Of a stretch of DNA of 64,000 nt, positions 42,914 to 52,386 are shown in pieces. Position 1 is the stretch's first letter, and every line of letters starts with the position of its first letter. The translations under genes and the position numbers were made by a program. The DNA comes from JAFGXT01 sp963677165 (GTDB lineage Bacteria; Verrucomicrobiota; Lentisphaeria; Victivallales; SZUA-371), in the NCBI GenBank assembly GCA_963677165.2, contig CAXXSX010000002.1, positions 1,054,001 to 1,118,000 of the forward strand, written 5' to 3'. The notes under the pieces are model-generated. The model saw only the letters and a program-made list of their open reading frames with translations. It was not told where the DNA came from and made no database searches.

Positions 42914-44176
42914 ATGGCAAAGTCAGCACCTCCTCCGGGCACCTCGGATATTTTTCCGGAGGAAATAGCTTCCTGGTATTGTCTGGAAGATGCAGCCAGA
43001 AAAATTTTTCCATTATACGGCTTTGGTGAATTACGGACCCCGGTGTTTGAGTATACCGAAGTGTTTCAACGCGGTCTCGGAGACGATACTGAAGTTGTCC
43101 AAAAGGAAATGTATACGTTTGAAGATCGCGGCGGCAGAAGCCTTACCCTGCGTCCCGAAGGGACTGCCGGAGTAATGCGCGCCATGGCGGGAACAGACGT
43201 CATGAACGGCAATGAACGCCGGGTATACTACGTTGGCCCAATGTTCAGGGGAGAACGCCCTGCTGCCGGACGTAAACGCCAATTTCACCAAATCGGGGTG
43301 GAAAATGTCGGACGTGTCGCCCCAGAGCTTGATGCCGAATGCATTGCCATGCTAATGCACTATCTTGAAGAAATCGGGATAACCGGAACACGGTTGCTGA
43401 TCAATACCCGTGGCGCACTCAGCGACAGAAAACCAGCAGAGGATGCTTTACGGGAATACTTCTCTGCCGGAATCGATAGTATGTGCGATGACTGCAAAAC
43501 ACGCTTTGACAAAAATATCTGGCGTATTCTGGACTGTAAAGCCCCGGAATGCCAGGAACTTATTGAAAAGGCTCCTGATGTTGTATCGTTTTTCAGCGAA
43601 GAATCTCAGGAATATTTCCGGAAAGTATGTGCCGTACTTGATTCGTTGAATATCAACTATGAAATTGAACCTCGCCTGGTAAGAGGTTTGGATTATTATG
43701 TCCACACGGTTTTTGAATTAACTCATCCGGGACTCGGTGCTCAAAACGCCATTGCCGGAGGCGGACGGTATGAAGTGTTTCTGCCGGACAGCAAAAAACC
43801 GGTGATCGGAGTAGGATACGCTGTTGGAATGGAACGTCTGCTAATGGCACGTGAAGCTCTCGGTGTTGCGGCATCAGAAGATAATACCCCGGTATTTTAT
43901 CTGGCAGGACTCGGAGAAAAAGCGATTGAATTCAATATGCCTCTGGCAGGAAAATTAAGAGCAGCCGGACTGAAAGTTGTTGCTGAAGTTGAAAACAAGA
44001 GCATGAAAGCCCAGATGCGCGCCGCAAACCGTATCGGTGCAACTGCCGCCGTTATCTGCGGCGATAATGAACTTGAGAATAACATTGTGATTGTTAAAGA
44101 TATGGAAAAGGGAGAACAGCAGGAAGTCTCTCCTGAAACCCTTGCCGACTATCTTAAATCACAATATTGTTCGTAA
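42914..44176 (+). CDS. hisS: Histidine--tRNA ligase
   Basis: The enzyme has 420 residues from the ATG at 42914, which begins MAKSAPPPGTSDIFPEE, the usual HisRS start. An open frame from 42857 overlaps the terminator and is rejected. Class II motif 2 (YYVGPMFRGERPAAGRKRQFHQIGVE), the HisRS-specific LVRGLDYYVHTVFE block, motif 3 (GVGYAVGMERLL) and a C-terminal anticodon-binding domain (about 325-420) are all present. It charges tRNA-His. It starts a group of translation-related genes (adk, map and infA follow). Confidence 0.96.
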   Translation: MAKSAPPPGTSDIFPEEIASWYCLEDAARKIFPLYGFGELRTPVFEYTEVFQRGLGDDTEVVQKEMYTFEDRGGRSLTLRPEGTAGVMRAMAGTDVMNGNERRVYYVGPMFRGERPAAGRKRQFHQIGVENVGRVAPELDAECIAMLMHYLEEIGITGTRLLINTRGALSDRKPAEDALREYFSAGIDSMCDDCKTRFDKNIWRILDCKAPECQELIEKAPDVVSFFSEESQEYFRKVCAVLDSLNINYEIEPRLVRGLDYYVHTVFELTHPGLGAQNAIAGGGRYEVFLPDSKKPVIGVGYAVGMERLLMAREALGVAASEDNTPVFYLAGLGEKAIEFNMPLAGKLRAAGLKVVAEVENKSMKAQMRAANRIGATAAVICGDNELENNIVIVKDMEKGEQQEVSPETLADYLKSQYCS

Positions 44177-44227
44177 TTTTTTGTTAAGTTACGGCGTAAA
44201 TTTGAAAAAAACCTTATAACAATTAAC

Positions 44228-44245
44228 TTACATTAAATAATGTAA
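44228..44245. promoter_or_regulatory. 18-bp palindrome upstream of adk
   Basis: TTACATTA and TAATGTAA are perfect 8-bp arms separated by AA, 35 bases before the adk start codon. It looks like a dimeric regulator site, or an AT-rich hairpin by chance. Confidence 0.4.
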
Positions 44246-44279
44246 TAAATAAACGTCAGGGAATGGAAGGAATAAAACT

Positions 44280-44930
44280 ATGATTAATAAGAAAAATCTG
44301 GTATTTCTCGGTCCTCCGGGAGCCGGCAAGGGAACGTTGTCTGGTCTTCTGCTTACGGAACATCCTTTAGCTCATATCTCAACTGGAGATATCCTTCGCA
44401 AAGAAATTGCAGATAAAACAGAACTTGGTCTTAAAGCCAAGGAATTCATGGATAAAGGGCAATTGGTTCCGGATGAAGTTGTTGCCGGAATGGTCGGTTC
44501 CAGACTCAAGGAACCGGATTGCGCCAACGGATTTATCCTTGACGGATTTCCACGTACCCTTAATCAGGGCAAACTCCTTGAACAGGCTCTCACCGATGCC
44601 GGAATGGGCTTGGACCAGGTAGTATACTTCAATGCGGGAGATGAACTTCTGTTGAAACGTCTTACCTCCAGACTCAACTGCAAATGCGGCGCAGTATTCA
44701 ACAAAATTTTTATGCCACCAGAGAAAGAAGGCATCTGCGATAAATGCGGCGCAGAACTTTACCAGCGTTCCGATGATTCTCTCGAAACCGCAAAGGATCG
44801 TCTGAAAGTCTATTACGAACAGACGGAACCTCTTATCGAATATTATAAAACCAAGAACCTTCTGGCTGAAATTGATTCGGAACTGCCGAAGGAAGAAGCA
44901 TATTCAATGCTTATGGACAGGTTGAAATAA
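44280..44930 (+). CDS. adk: Adenylate kinase
   Basis: This 216-residue enzyme interconverts ATP + AMP with 2 ADP. P-loop GPPGAGKGT at about 11-19, AMP-binding STGDILR, GFILDGFPRT, and a LID domain with four Cys (CKCG and CDKCG) that would bind zinc, as in many non-enterobacterial adenylate kinases. The last base of its TAA stop is the A of the map ATG, so the two genes are translationally coupled. Confidence 0.97.
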   Translation: MINKKNLVFLGPPGAGKGTLSGLLLTEHPLAHISTGDILRKEIADKTELGLKAKEFMDKGQLVPDEVVAGMVGSRLKEPDCANGFILDGFPRTLNQGKLLEQALTDAGMGLDQVVYFNAGDELLLKRLTSRLNCKCGAVFNKIFMPPEKEGICDKCGAELYQRSDDSLETAKDRLKVYYEQTEPLIEYYKTKNLLAEIDSELPKEEAYSMLMDRLK

Positions 44931-45703
44931 TGGCTAAAGGAAAAAATTACGTTGCTCATACCCCGGAAGAGATCGTTAGGATCAGGCGCGCGGCTCAGGC
45001 TGCCGCTACAGTTCGTGAAGAACTGCCTAAAATGGTCATGCCGGGAATGACAACAAAGATGATCGACGATCTGGCCGCAAGGCTGATCGCGGACACTGGC
45101 GGGAAAAGTGCTTTTCTGGGATACCGGGGATATCCAGCTCAGATATGCGTTTCTGTCAATGACGTAGTCGTTCATGGTATCGCCAGCCCGAACCAAGTCG
45201 TTCAGCCTGGTGATGTCATCAGTCTTGATATTGGCGTAGAACTTGACGGCTGCGTCGGCGATAATGCCACAACATTTGTTTTAGGCGGAGTTTCCACTCC
45301 GAAAATTGATAATTTATTGGAAAGTACTCAAAAAGCGCTGATGAACGGCCTGAAACAGGCTGTTGCCGGAAATTATATCAGGGATATCAGCGCTGCGGTT
45401 GAAAAGGTTGCCAAAGCGGCTAATCTCGGCGTTGTCCGGGAATATGTCGGACATGGTTGTGGTACCCAGATGCATGAACCGCCGGAGATTCCAAACTTTG
45501 TTTCCGTATACCGCGGTCCCCGCCTGGTTCCAGGCATGGTGCTGGCGGTTGAACCGATGTTCAACCTTGGATCACACCGGGTCTTTTGTGAACCCGATAT
45601 GTGGACGGTAAGAACTTCAGACGGAAGCCTTTCGGCTCATTTTGAGCACATGGTCCTTGTTACAGATAACGAACCGGAGATTCTAACGTGGCTAAAGAAG
45701 TAG
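44930..45703 (+). CDS. map: Methionine aminopeptidase type I
   Basis: This 257-residue enzyme removes the N-terminal Met from nascent proteins. The five metal ligands are visible: Asp in SLDIGVELDG, Asp in VGDNATTF, His in GHGCGTQMHEPP, Glu in VLAVEPMF and Glu in HFEHMVLVT. There is no N-terminal zinc-finger extension, so type Ia-like. It overlaps adk by one base and infA by 16 bases. Confidence 0.96.
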   Translation: MAKGKNYVAHTPEEIVRIRRAAQAAATVREELPKMVMPGMTTKMIDDLAARLIADTGGKSAFLGYRGYPAQICVSVNDVVVHGIASPNQVVQPGDVISLDIGVELDGCVGDNATTFVLGGVSTPKIDNLLESTQKALMNGLKQAVAGNYIRDISAAVEKVAKAANLGVVREYVGHGCGTQMHEPPEIPNFVSVYRGPRLVPGMVLAVEPMFNLGSHRVFCEPDMWTVRTSDGSLSAHFEHMVLVTDNEPEILTWLKK

Positions 45704-45903
45704 TCAGAATTGATGGTGTAGTCAAAGAATTGCTGCCAAATACAATGTTCAGGGTTGAACTGCCCAACGGACACATCGTTTTGGCGCATATCAGTGGAAA
45801 AATGCGGTTGAATTTTATCCGCATCCTTCCTGGCGACACCGTTACACTTGAGATGTCCCCATATGACCTTAGTAAAGGTCGTATCGTATTCAGAAAAAAA
45901 TAA
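45688..45903 (+). CDS. infA: Translation initiation factor IF-1
   Basis: 71 residues, a single S1/OB-fold: VVRIDGVVKELLPNTMFRVELPNGHIVLAHISGKMR, then RILPGDTVTLEMSPYDLSKGRIVFRKK. It binds the 30S A site during initiation. It begins inside the end of map. The order adk-map-infA is the tail of the classical spc operon, but secY and the ribosomal protein genes are not next to it here. Confidence 0.97.
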   Translation: MAKEVVRIDGVVKELLPNTMFRVELPNGHIVLAHISGKMRLNFIRILPGDTVTLEMSPYDLSKGRIVFRKK

Positions 45904-45922
45904 TGTTTTGCGGAGGTAGGTA

Positions 45923-46762
45923 ATGAGTAAATTCAGATTTTCTGTTTTAAGCGAAAATCTGGCGGCTCGTCAACCCTTTCGAGCAGAACATGGATTTTGT
46001 CTTCTGATGGAGTCGGATTCCCGTATCATTATGTTTGATACCGGTGGATCCGATCTTTTTTCTCATAACGCAAAAGCATTGAATATCGAATTATACGGGG
46101 TTGATGATATTATCATCAGTCACGGACATTACGATCATACCAGTGGACTTTCCGCAGTATTACGGGAAGCTCGACATGCGTGTGTCCACATTCATGAAAT
46201 GGCCTTTGAACGAAAAATGTCCGCGTCGACCGGAACAATGCGATATATTGGACTGCCCGATAATACGCGTCAGGCTCTGGCTGAGCTGGATAAAGATGAA
46301 CGTCTTGACGTAATGGCCGGTCATATTCAACAGCTTGATTTTACTTTCAAACTATTTTCTACCGGTGGACGCGAAGAACTGCCGCCTGACTGGAAATTCT
46401 ACCTTGATGTGGGCGATCACAATGCAATCCCTGACCGGTTTGAGGATGAAATATCCCTGCTGATTGAGGGAGACGAACAATGTTGCCTGATTTCCGGCTG
46501 TTCACATTGCGGAATAGACGCAATCTATTCCAAAGCAAAGGAATATACCGAAAAACCTATCGCCTATGTTATTGGCGGCAGCCATCTTGACAAGGCCTCA
46601 GATGAAGAAATTGCCCGTGTCGCCGACTTTTTCGCACAGGAAAACACCGAATTATACCTCGGACACTGTACCGGAATCTACGGCTTCGCAAGGCTTTACG
46701 GAAGGCTGGGAGATCAGATGAAGGCTATCTACGCCGGAACTCAGCTCCAGTTTGACCTGTGA
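45923..46762 (+). CDS. MBL-fold metallohydrolase
   Basis: This 279-residue protein has a metallo-beta-lactamase fold with IIISHGHYDHTSGL (metal site), MFDTGGSD, and later ISGCSHCGID and LYLGHCTG. It resembles the archaeal/bacterial family annotated as dihydropterin ribofuranosyl-aminobenzene phosphate synthase-like MBL hydrolases, but the substrate in bacteria is unclear. SD GGAGG, 19 bases after infA; probably co-transcribed. Confidence 0.87.
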   Translation: MSKFRFSVLSENLAARQPFRAEHGFCLLMESDSRIIMFDTGGSDLFSHNAKALNIELYGVDDIIISHGHYDHTSGLSAVLREARHACVHIHEMAFERKMSASTGTMRYIGLPDNTRQALAELDKDERLDVMAGHIQQLDFTFKLFSTGGREELPPDWKFYLDVGDHNAIPDRFEDEISLLIEGDEQCCLISGCSHCGIDAIYSKAKEYTEKPIAYVIGGSHLDKASDEEIARVADFFAQENTELYLGHCTGIYGFARLYGRLGDQMKAIYAGTQLQFDL

Positions 46763-46781
46763 TCCGACGTAGTATAATTAT

Positions 46782-47474
46782 TTACAGGTAGCTGCGCTTC
46801 CCAAAGATCGCGGTACCTACACGCACCATAGTCGCACCTTCTTCAACTGCGATTTTGTAATCGTCACTCATTCCCATGGATAACTCCGGAAGGCTTACAT
46901 GATAGGTTTCTTCCATTTTATCGCGCAGCTTACGTAATCCGCCAAAAACTTCATGCAACTTTTCATCTGTAGCGCCCCACGGGGCCAGAGTCATAAGACC
47001 ACAGAAGTTGACGTTCTTACAATTAATCGCTTCCGCCGCGATTTCCATTGCGGCAGTCGAGTCGGTGCCAAACTTGGTTTCTTCTCCGGAAACATTAATT
47101 TCCAGCAGAATATTAACCTTTTTGCCCAACTCTCCAGCCAGCATATCAACCCGGCGGAGAAGACGCAATGAATCAACAGAATGGATATATGTAGCCAATT
47201 CAATCGCTTTTACCGCCTTATTTCCCTGGAGATGGCCGATAAAATGCCATTCGATATCATCAGGTAGTTGCGGACGTTTCAGCTCCAACTCCTGAATCTT
47301 GTTTTCTCCAAACAACCGCTGTCCGTAATTATACAGCTTTTCGATACTTTCGTTCGGAAAATTCTTACTTACTGCGATCAGTTTTACTTCCGCGGGATTT
47401 CGTCCCGCCTTCTCAGCAGCGGTAATTATGCTCTGCTGAATCTCATTATAATGATCTGTTATATTTTCTTTCAT
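46782..47474 (-). CDS. YggS/PLPBP-type pyridoxal phosphate homeostasis protein
   Basis: This 230-residue protein has the alanine-racemase-like N-terminal barrel fold. Signatures are KLIAVSKNFPNE (Lys for PLP), FGENKIQELELK, WHFIGHLQGNKA, LLEINVSGEETKFG, GLMTLAP, ELSMGMSDDYKIAVEEGATMVRVGTAIFG. It balances PLP and amino acid pools. It follows the serine acetyltransferase gene by 32 bases, presumably in one transcript. Confidence 0.95.
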   Translation of the reverse strand: MKENITDHYNEIQQSIITAAEKAGRNPAEVKLIAVSKNFPNESIEKLYNYGQRLFGENKIQELELKRPQLPDDIEWHFIGHLQGNKAVKAIELATYIHSVDSLRLLRRVDMLAGELGKKVNILLEINVSGEETKFGTDSTAAMEIAAEAINCKNVNFCGLMTLAPWGATDEKLHEVFGGLRKLRDKMEETYHVSLPELSMGMSDDYKIAVEEGATMVRVGTAIFGKRSYL

Positions 47475-47506
47475 TGCTCTCTAGTCTTCTGTTTTTTTCG
47501 TTTTAA

Positions 47507-48439
47507 TTACTTGGTCTTGATGGTCAGCTCAGGCGGCTGAATCGTAATTTTTGAACCAGGCTCAACAGAGTCAGTCAACCACACGTTACCACCAATAATT
47601 GATCCCTCGCCTATGGTTATATTACCAAGAACCGTTGCTCCTGAATATATGGTCACATTACTTTCTATTGTTGGATGTCTACGAGCACCCTTTATAATTT
47701 TCCCACAAGCATCTTTTGGAAAACTCAATGCCCCCAAGGTCACGCCCTGGTAAATTTTTACATTATTTCCCAACTTGGCAGTTTCTCCAATTACTACCCC
47801 TGTTCCATGGTCAATAAATATACCTTCTCCCAGATGTGCTCCGGGATGGATATCAATTCCGGTCTCGCTATGGGCAAACTCCGTCATCATACGCGGAATC
47901 AACGGCACTTTCTGATGGTAGAGAACATGGGCAAACCGCTGGATCGTTATCGCTTTTATTCCCGGATAGCTAACGACGATCTCATCCAGTGAAAATGCCG
48001 CCGGATCTCCATCAAAAGCGGCATGAATATCTTTTTTCATGATCTGACGGATATTTGGAACGGCTTCAAGCAAAGCACGAACCGCATTTTCTGTCATCTT
48101 ATCCACATCACAATCCTTGCACCTGTCCATCTTGCAGTTATAACGCAACGACTTAAAAATCAATAGCAACAAGCTCTTATAAAGGCGAGAAAGCAATTCT
48201 CCCACGCTGTAATGAATTGTGGTCATATCATATGATCTGATGCCTTTAAAGCCAGGAAATACTATTTCCAGAAGATTTTCAACTACTTCAAGCACTTCTT
48301 TCTGACTGGGAATATCAAATCCCTGCAAATGATTGATGCCTTTGCTGTCATCATAGGTGGCACAAACGTCTTCCACCAGTTTATCCAGAAACTCCGCAGG
48401 AGATTTCCGGGCTATTTTATCTTTTATACATTTAACCAT
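47507..48439 (-). CDS. Serine O-acetyltransferase (EpsC/SrpH type)
   Basis: This 310-residue protein catalyses serine + acetyl-CoA to O-acetylserine, the first step of cysteine synthesis. It has an N-terminal helical region (about 1-180) longer than in CysE, with a three-Cys cluster KMDRCKDCD. It then has left-handed beta-helix hexapeptide repeats, HPGAHLGEGIFIDHGTGVVIGETAKLG (catalytic His residues) and VKIYQGVTLGALSFPKD. Such longer forms are known as EpsC/SrpH-like. It leads a two-gene operon with the YggS-type gene. Confidence 0.93.
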   Translation of the reverse strand: MVKCIKDKIARKSPAEFLDKLVEDVCATYDDSKGINHLQGFDIPSQKEVLEVVENLLEIVFPGFKGIRSYDMTTIHYSVGELLSRLYKSLLLLIFKSLRYNCKMDRCKDCDVDKMTENAVRALLEAVPNIRQIMKKDIHAAFDGDPAAFSLDEIVVSYPGIKAITIQRFAHVLYHQKVPLIPRMMTEFAHSETGIDIHPGAHLGEGIFIDHGTGVVIGETAKLGNNVKIYQGVTLGALSFPKDACGKIIKGARRHPTIESNVTIYSGATVLGNITIGEGSIIGGNVWLTDSVEPGSKITIQPPELTIKTK

Positions 48440-48645
48440 ATTATTCTCAACCGGTTGAAATTATTTCGGTTGTACCGTATTCTTATCCATTAATTCCCCA
48501 TACACAGGAAATCTATCCGTTTTAAGAATATACATATATAACAGCAAAAATCCACACCGCAAGACATCAAATGCGAAAAATTACATTATTTTCATGATTT
48601 TTCAAAGGAATAACAATGCTGATTGATATTTTCTGGAGGAAAAAC

Positions 48646-49530
48646 TTAGAACACACCACAGCTTCTTATAATACCATCACTGTAATAAGTGTATTCTTTC
48701 ACTTTGGAATTTGGGAGAAAAATCCGTTTAATCTTGCCATATACGGCAGGTGTCGATGGATCTGAATAATATTCATATTTGGTTTTACCATCATTCTGAG
48801 AACGCACTTCCATGAGTTTATATTCTTTTCCGAATTTGTGAAATTTTTTCTGAAGATTCAAAGCGAGAGAATTTCCGGATACCTGATAGAAATACAAATT
48901 AATATCATCCCCTTTCACCACCTTGAAAGATTTGCTTACAATCCTCCCTCTAATGGTATAAACATTGCATAGCTGTTTACGGCGAGTCGCAGGACAAACC
49001 TCCATCGCGTAACGAAACGAACTTTTTCCATTTCTTGAATCATTGATCACCAGCGCGGTGGCATTGGGAACATTATTATACATATCCCATTCGATTTTAA
49101 GATCTTTTGTCCGTGCTCTGTTGCGCTTATTTGCGGGATATGTTATTTTCATCCCAACATAATATTTTTTCCCTGCAATTACTCTGGTGGTATATTTTAT
49201 TTCCGCTTTGGGAGTTTTTAATGAATTAACTTTAACGACTTCTCCGCGCTCATTGTAAACTAAAATACCACTTAAACGATCTAAAAAAACAAGAGAACAG
49301 GGATTAAGATAATTCATATCAAGAGGGTGGTTCACTTTCAAACATGCACATTCATAGCTTCCGGAATATCCCATATTAATCAAGTACGTGATACGAATAT
49401 CAGCATAGTTTTCAATTTTACATTTTGAAATATTCAATTTGCGGAAAAAATCATTCTTGCTTTCTCCTGCATGCACCCCAAGCAGAATAAAAGAAACAGT
49501 AACCAGCAAGGTGAGCTTTAATATTTTCAT
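48646..49530 (-). CDS. Exported protein of unknown function
   Basis: This 294-residue protein has an N-terminal signal peptide (MKILKLTLLVTVSFILLGVHAGES). The rest is beta-rich with many Lys and Tyr. The C-terminal part (TKYEYYSDPSTPAVYGKIKRIF, SKVKEYTYYSDGIIRSCG) recalls YD-type repeats. No family recognised. It starts 3 bases after the stop of the large exported protein upstream and has SD AAGGA, so the two form an operon. Confidence 0.6.
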   Translation of the reverse strand: MKILKLTLLVTVSFILLGVHAGESKNDFFRKLNISKCKIENYADIRITYLINMGYSGSYECACLKVNHPLDMNYLNPCSLVFLDRLSGILVYNERGEVVKVNSLKTPKAEIKYTTRVIAGKKYYVGMKITYPANKRNRARTKDLKIEWDMYNNVPNATALVINDSRNGKSSFRYAMEVCPATRRKQLCNVYTIRGRIVSKSFKVVKGDDINLYFYQVSGNSLALNLQKKFHKFGKEYKLMEVRSQNDGKTKYEYYSDPSTPAVYGKIKRIFLPNSKVKEYTYYSDGIIRSCGVF

Positions 49531-49533
49531 GTC

Positions 49534-52098
49534 TTATTTTCCTTTTGAGTCCTGATTCAGAATTTGAATACGGTTTTCAGGACATTCCATTTTCATTGTC
49601 CGGTTTGGCTCAAGTTCCCCGATATAAATATCTGTTATTCCTTGATATGTCTTATTCGTTGTAATGCAGTAACGTTTGTCATTGTAAATAAAAATGCAAC
49701 TGGGCTTAAATGACTTAAAATCAACATAACATCTCTCTTTCGGTAGAATCAATTTTTTACCGGAAATAAAACATCCCGGCCAGACACTGAATCTGTATCT
49801 CTTCTTGAAAGCAAACTGCAGTATATAAGTATCAATATCCTGCTTAACCTTACTCATTCCAAACTCTTTCGCAAACCTTTTTAAACCATTTCCACCCGAC
49901 TTCAGGGCCAACAGATAATTCCCTCTATTTTTCTCTTCAAACTTATAAACATTATATTTATCTATAAATGCGCAATATCTCAATCCACGTTTATGTCTCC
50001 ATATACATTCCCATTCTCCTGAATCAAGATAGTATTTCCACAAACAACAACTATATTTTTCTACATAAAATATTAAGGAATTATCAGCTGCGCAATACCA
50101 TCCTCCTCTGAGGGAGAAACTGCAAATATTTTTTCCGAATGTATGATTGTTATCATCAAATGAAGAATAAAGTTTCTTAAGTTTCTTTGTATTGGGATCA
50201 AATACAAAAAGGTCCCCTCCTGCCTTGTTATGATTCGAAGAGCACAGATATTTCCAGAAATACATTTTTCCTTTTGCAATACATGCTGTTGAGATTTGTT
50301 GCCCATCGGAGAAATTCATCTTCACATTTATGACTTTTCCTCCTGCTTTTGGAATCAGGTTAATGCCGTCTTTCGTATTATAATGGATCACATATTTTTC
50401 CATCAAAGCAAAACGATCATATTTTCGGCGATACTGACTTCTAAAGTCATATTGGACAACAGGAGAAACCTTCATTGTTTCCATATTGAGACACAAAAGA
50501 GTAAAATACTGACCAGATTCACAAATTGACGGCATATAAATATTTTTCCCATCTATCAATGTGTAAACCAAAAAACTATTGCCTATTTCTCTCCTACAGC
50601 CTGCTGGTTTATATTTTCCTTTTGGCTGTAAAGAATATATTTTCTTAAAATTCTTAAAGAACCGGTGTATTCCATATTTTTTCCTGGCAGTTTGAGGTCG
50701 TGATTTTCTATCTATAGACTTATAATTTTTTTTAACAGTTTGTTGGGATTCACTTTTATTTTCGGATTTAACCCCTTTTTTTGCTGGAGTCTGGAATGAT
50801 TTACTTTTTTCTTGTTTAACGACTCTTGATGATTTGACCTCTTTCTTTACCGATTCCCGGGTTGATTCACTTTTCACTTGTTTTTCAGGAACAGAAGTAA
50901 TCGAAGCAATCAGTTTTGTAATTTTTGCACGATCTGCACGAGAAAGACTGTATAACTGCTTCTGCATAAATATACCTGCACGGGCTCCAAGTTTAAAATA
51001 TTCAACATCTACCTTTCCATTGCGAACAGCACACCTCTTCCCATTAGAAAAATTATATCTCTCAATTGAACCGATAACCTGTCGAGGAGCACCTACAGCC
51101 TGACGGAATAATTCTTTCATAAATTCAGCCTGTTTGTCATCATCTTTCAAAATTCCGAATAATTGCGTTGCATTGACTTGTGAAGTAAGAACTTCATAGT
51201 ATTTCTTTTTCGGGCCATCAGAATCAAACACATCCATTTTCATGCAATTATAAGTATTTAGGACTTTGCGATTGATTCCTTCAAGATTTTCCAAAACGGA
51301 TATTTTCCAAGTCAAGACCGAACCATCAATGATAGACTGTAAAATATCAAGATGTTCGTTAAATGCTTCAATATTAAATTGTCCATCTCCCGATGTAAAC
51401 TCTCTCACATATAAATAATTCTCTATACTGTCGGGATAATATTCATCAGGATGTTCTGCCAGATAACAGGTTGCATCATGAATATATTTTCGAAGCTCCG
51501 GAGCAAAATATATCTGCCAGTATTCACAACTCCATACCGGTAACAATCCATAGATTTGATCCAAATATTTTACTTGAACCTGAAGCCTTTCAAAGGATTT
51601 TTCAGGTTTGCTTGAATAGTTATATCGCTTCTTAATATCCTCTAGTCTTTTTTTAAAGCGAGTATGAAAATAGCGACGAAATCTGGTTTGAAGAGAATAT
51701 GGTAAATATTCAAGGCAATATACTTTAGGAAGAGAATGGAGGCTACGCCGCATTTTATAATAAAACTTTGACAAAGTAATTATTTTATTCAGAACATCAG
51801 ACACCTCGGCAATTTTTTGCTTTGTCAACTTTTCTGCCGGAGGAGGCTTGGCTTCTTCAACGATTGAAGTCATTGGACGAAATAGGCAAGAAACAGCCTG
51901 ACCAATTTTATACGAAGATTTTGGATCAGTCTTGTAGGCATTAAAAAGCAACTTCATTGCCTGATCAAATTGCTTTTTTTTCGCGAGACTTTCAACCTTG
52001 TTTTTTAAGCTTTGCGCTTTTATTGCGCCCGAAAGAAAAAAAACGGAAAAAAGACAAAGACCACAAAAAAACCATCTTCTTAAGTCAATATAAATCAT
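49534..52098 (-). CDS. Large exported protein of unknown function, propeller-like C-terminus
   Basis: The protein has 854 residues from the ATG at 52098 (SD GGGGAA just upstream); a TTG at 52113 is in frame but lies before that SD. Signal peptide or anchor at about 8-30 (WFFCGLCLFSVFFLSGAIKAQ). A helical region (about 31-400) begins with a TPR-like piece (AKKKQFDQAMKLLFNAYKTDP). A Ser/Lys-rich linker (about 405-475) is very likely disordered. The last third has repeated beta-strand units resembling propeller blades (GKMYFWKYL..LFVFDPNTKKLKKLYSS, LIFYVEKYSCCLWKYYLDSGEWE). No function can be assigned. Confidence 0.6.
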   Translation of the reverse strand: MIYIDLRRWFFCGLCLFSVFFLSGAIKAQSLKNKVESLAKKKQFDQAMKLLFNAYKTDPKSSYKIGQAVSCLFRPMTSIVEEAKPPPAEKLTKQKIAEVSDVLNKIITLSKFYYKMRRSLHSLPKVYCLEYLPYSLQTRFRRYFHTRFKKRLEDIKKRYNYSSKPEKSFERLQVQVKYLDQIYGLLPVWSCEYWQIYFAPELRKYIHDATCYLAEHPDEYYPDSIENYLYVREFTSGDGQFNIEAFNEHLDILQSIIDGSVLTWKISVLENLEGINRKVLNTYNCMKMDVFDSDGPKKKYYEVLTSQVNATQLFGILKDDDKQAEFMKELFRQAVGAPRQVIGSIERYNFSNGKRCAVRNGKVDVEYFKLGARAGIFMQKQLYSLSRADRAKITKLIASITSVPEKQVKSESTRESVKKEVKSSRVVKQEKSKSFQTPAKKGVKSENKSESQQTVKKNYKSIDRKSRPQTARKKYGIHRFFKNFKKIYSLQPKGKYKPAGCRREIGNSFLVYTLIDGKNIYMPSICESGQYFTLLCLNMETMKVSPVVQYDFRSQYRRKYDRFALMEKYVIHYNTKDGINLIPKAGGKVINVKMNFSDGQQISTACIAKGKMYFWKYLCSSNHNKAGGDLFVFDPNTKKLKKLYSSFDDNNHTFGKNICSFSLRGGWYCAADNSLIFYVEKYSCCLWKYYLDSGEWECIWRHKRGLRYCAFIDKYNVYKFEEKNRGNYLLALKSGGNGLKRFAKEFGMSKVKQDIDTYILQFAFKKRYRFSVWPGCFISGKKLILPKERCYVDFKSFKPSCIFIYNDKRYCITTNKTYQGITDIYIGELEPNRTMKMECPENRIQILNQDSKGK

Positions 52099-52186
52099 AG
52101 TTCCCCATATCAAAAGTATCCATCTTATGTCTGTCTATACTAACATAAATCAATAAAAAATACAAATAATTATACTGCATACCGGC

Positions 52187-52227
52187 AAAAAGAAAAATCT
52201 TCCAGACATATCATATATCTGGAAGAT
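52187..52227 (-). terminator. Terminator of the second hydrolase cassette
   Basis: On the minus strand a 10-bp stem (ATCTTCCAGA at 52218-52227 with TCTGGAAGAT at 52197-52206) is followed by TTTTTCTTTTT. It lies 160 bases beyond the sialidase stop codon. Confidence 0.82.
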
Positions 52228-52386
52228 CAAAAGTTCGGATTGATGGAGTTAGGAATTTGATTTCAGTTCAATCAATAAAATTATCCGCACCCCACGCTAA
52301 TTGGGCACGGATATTGGGAACGTTTTCAAGATAAGACGCCTTACATGAATTCTACCGAAAAATTACCAGGTAACAGAATAACTGAA

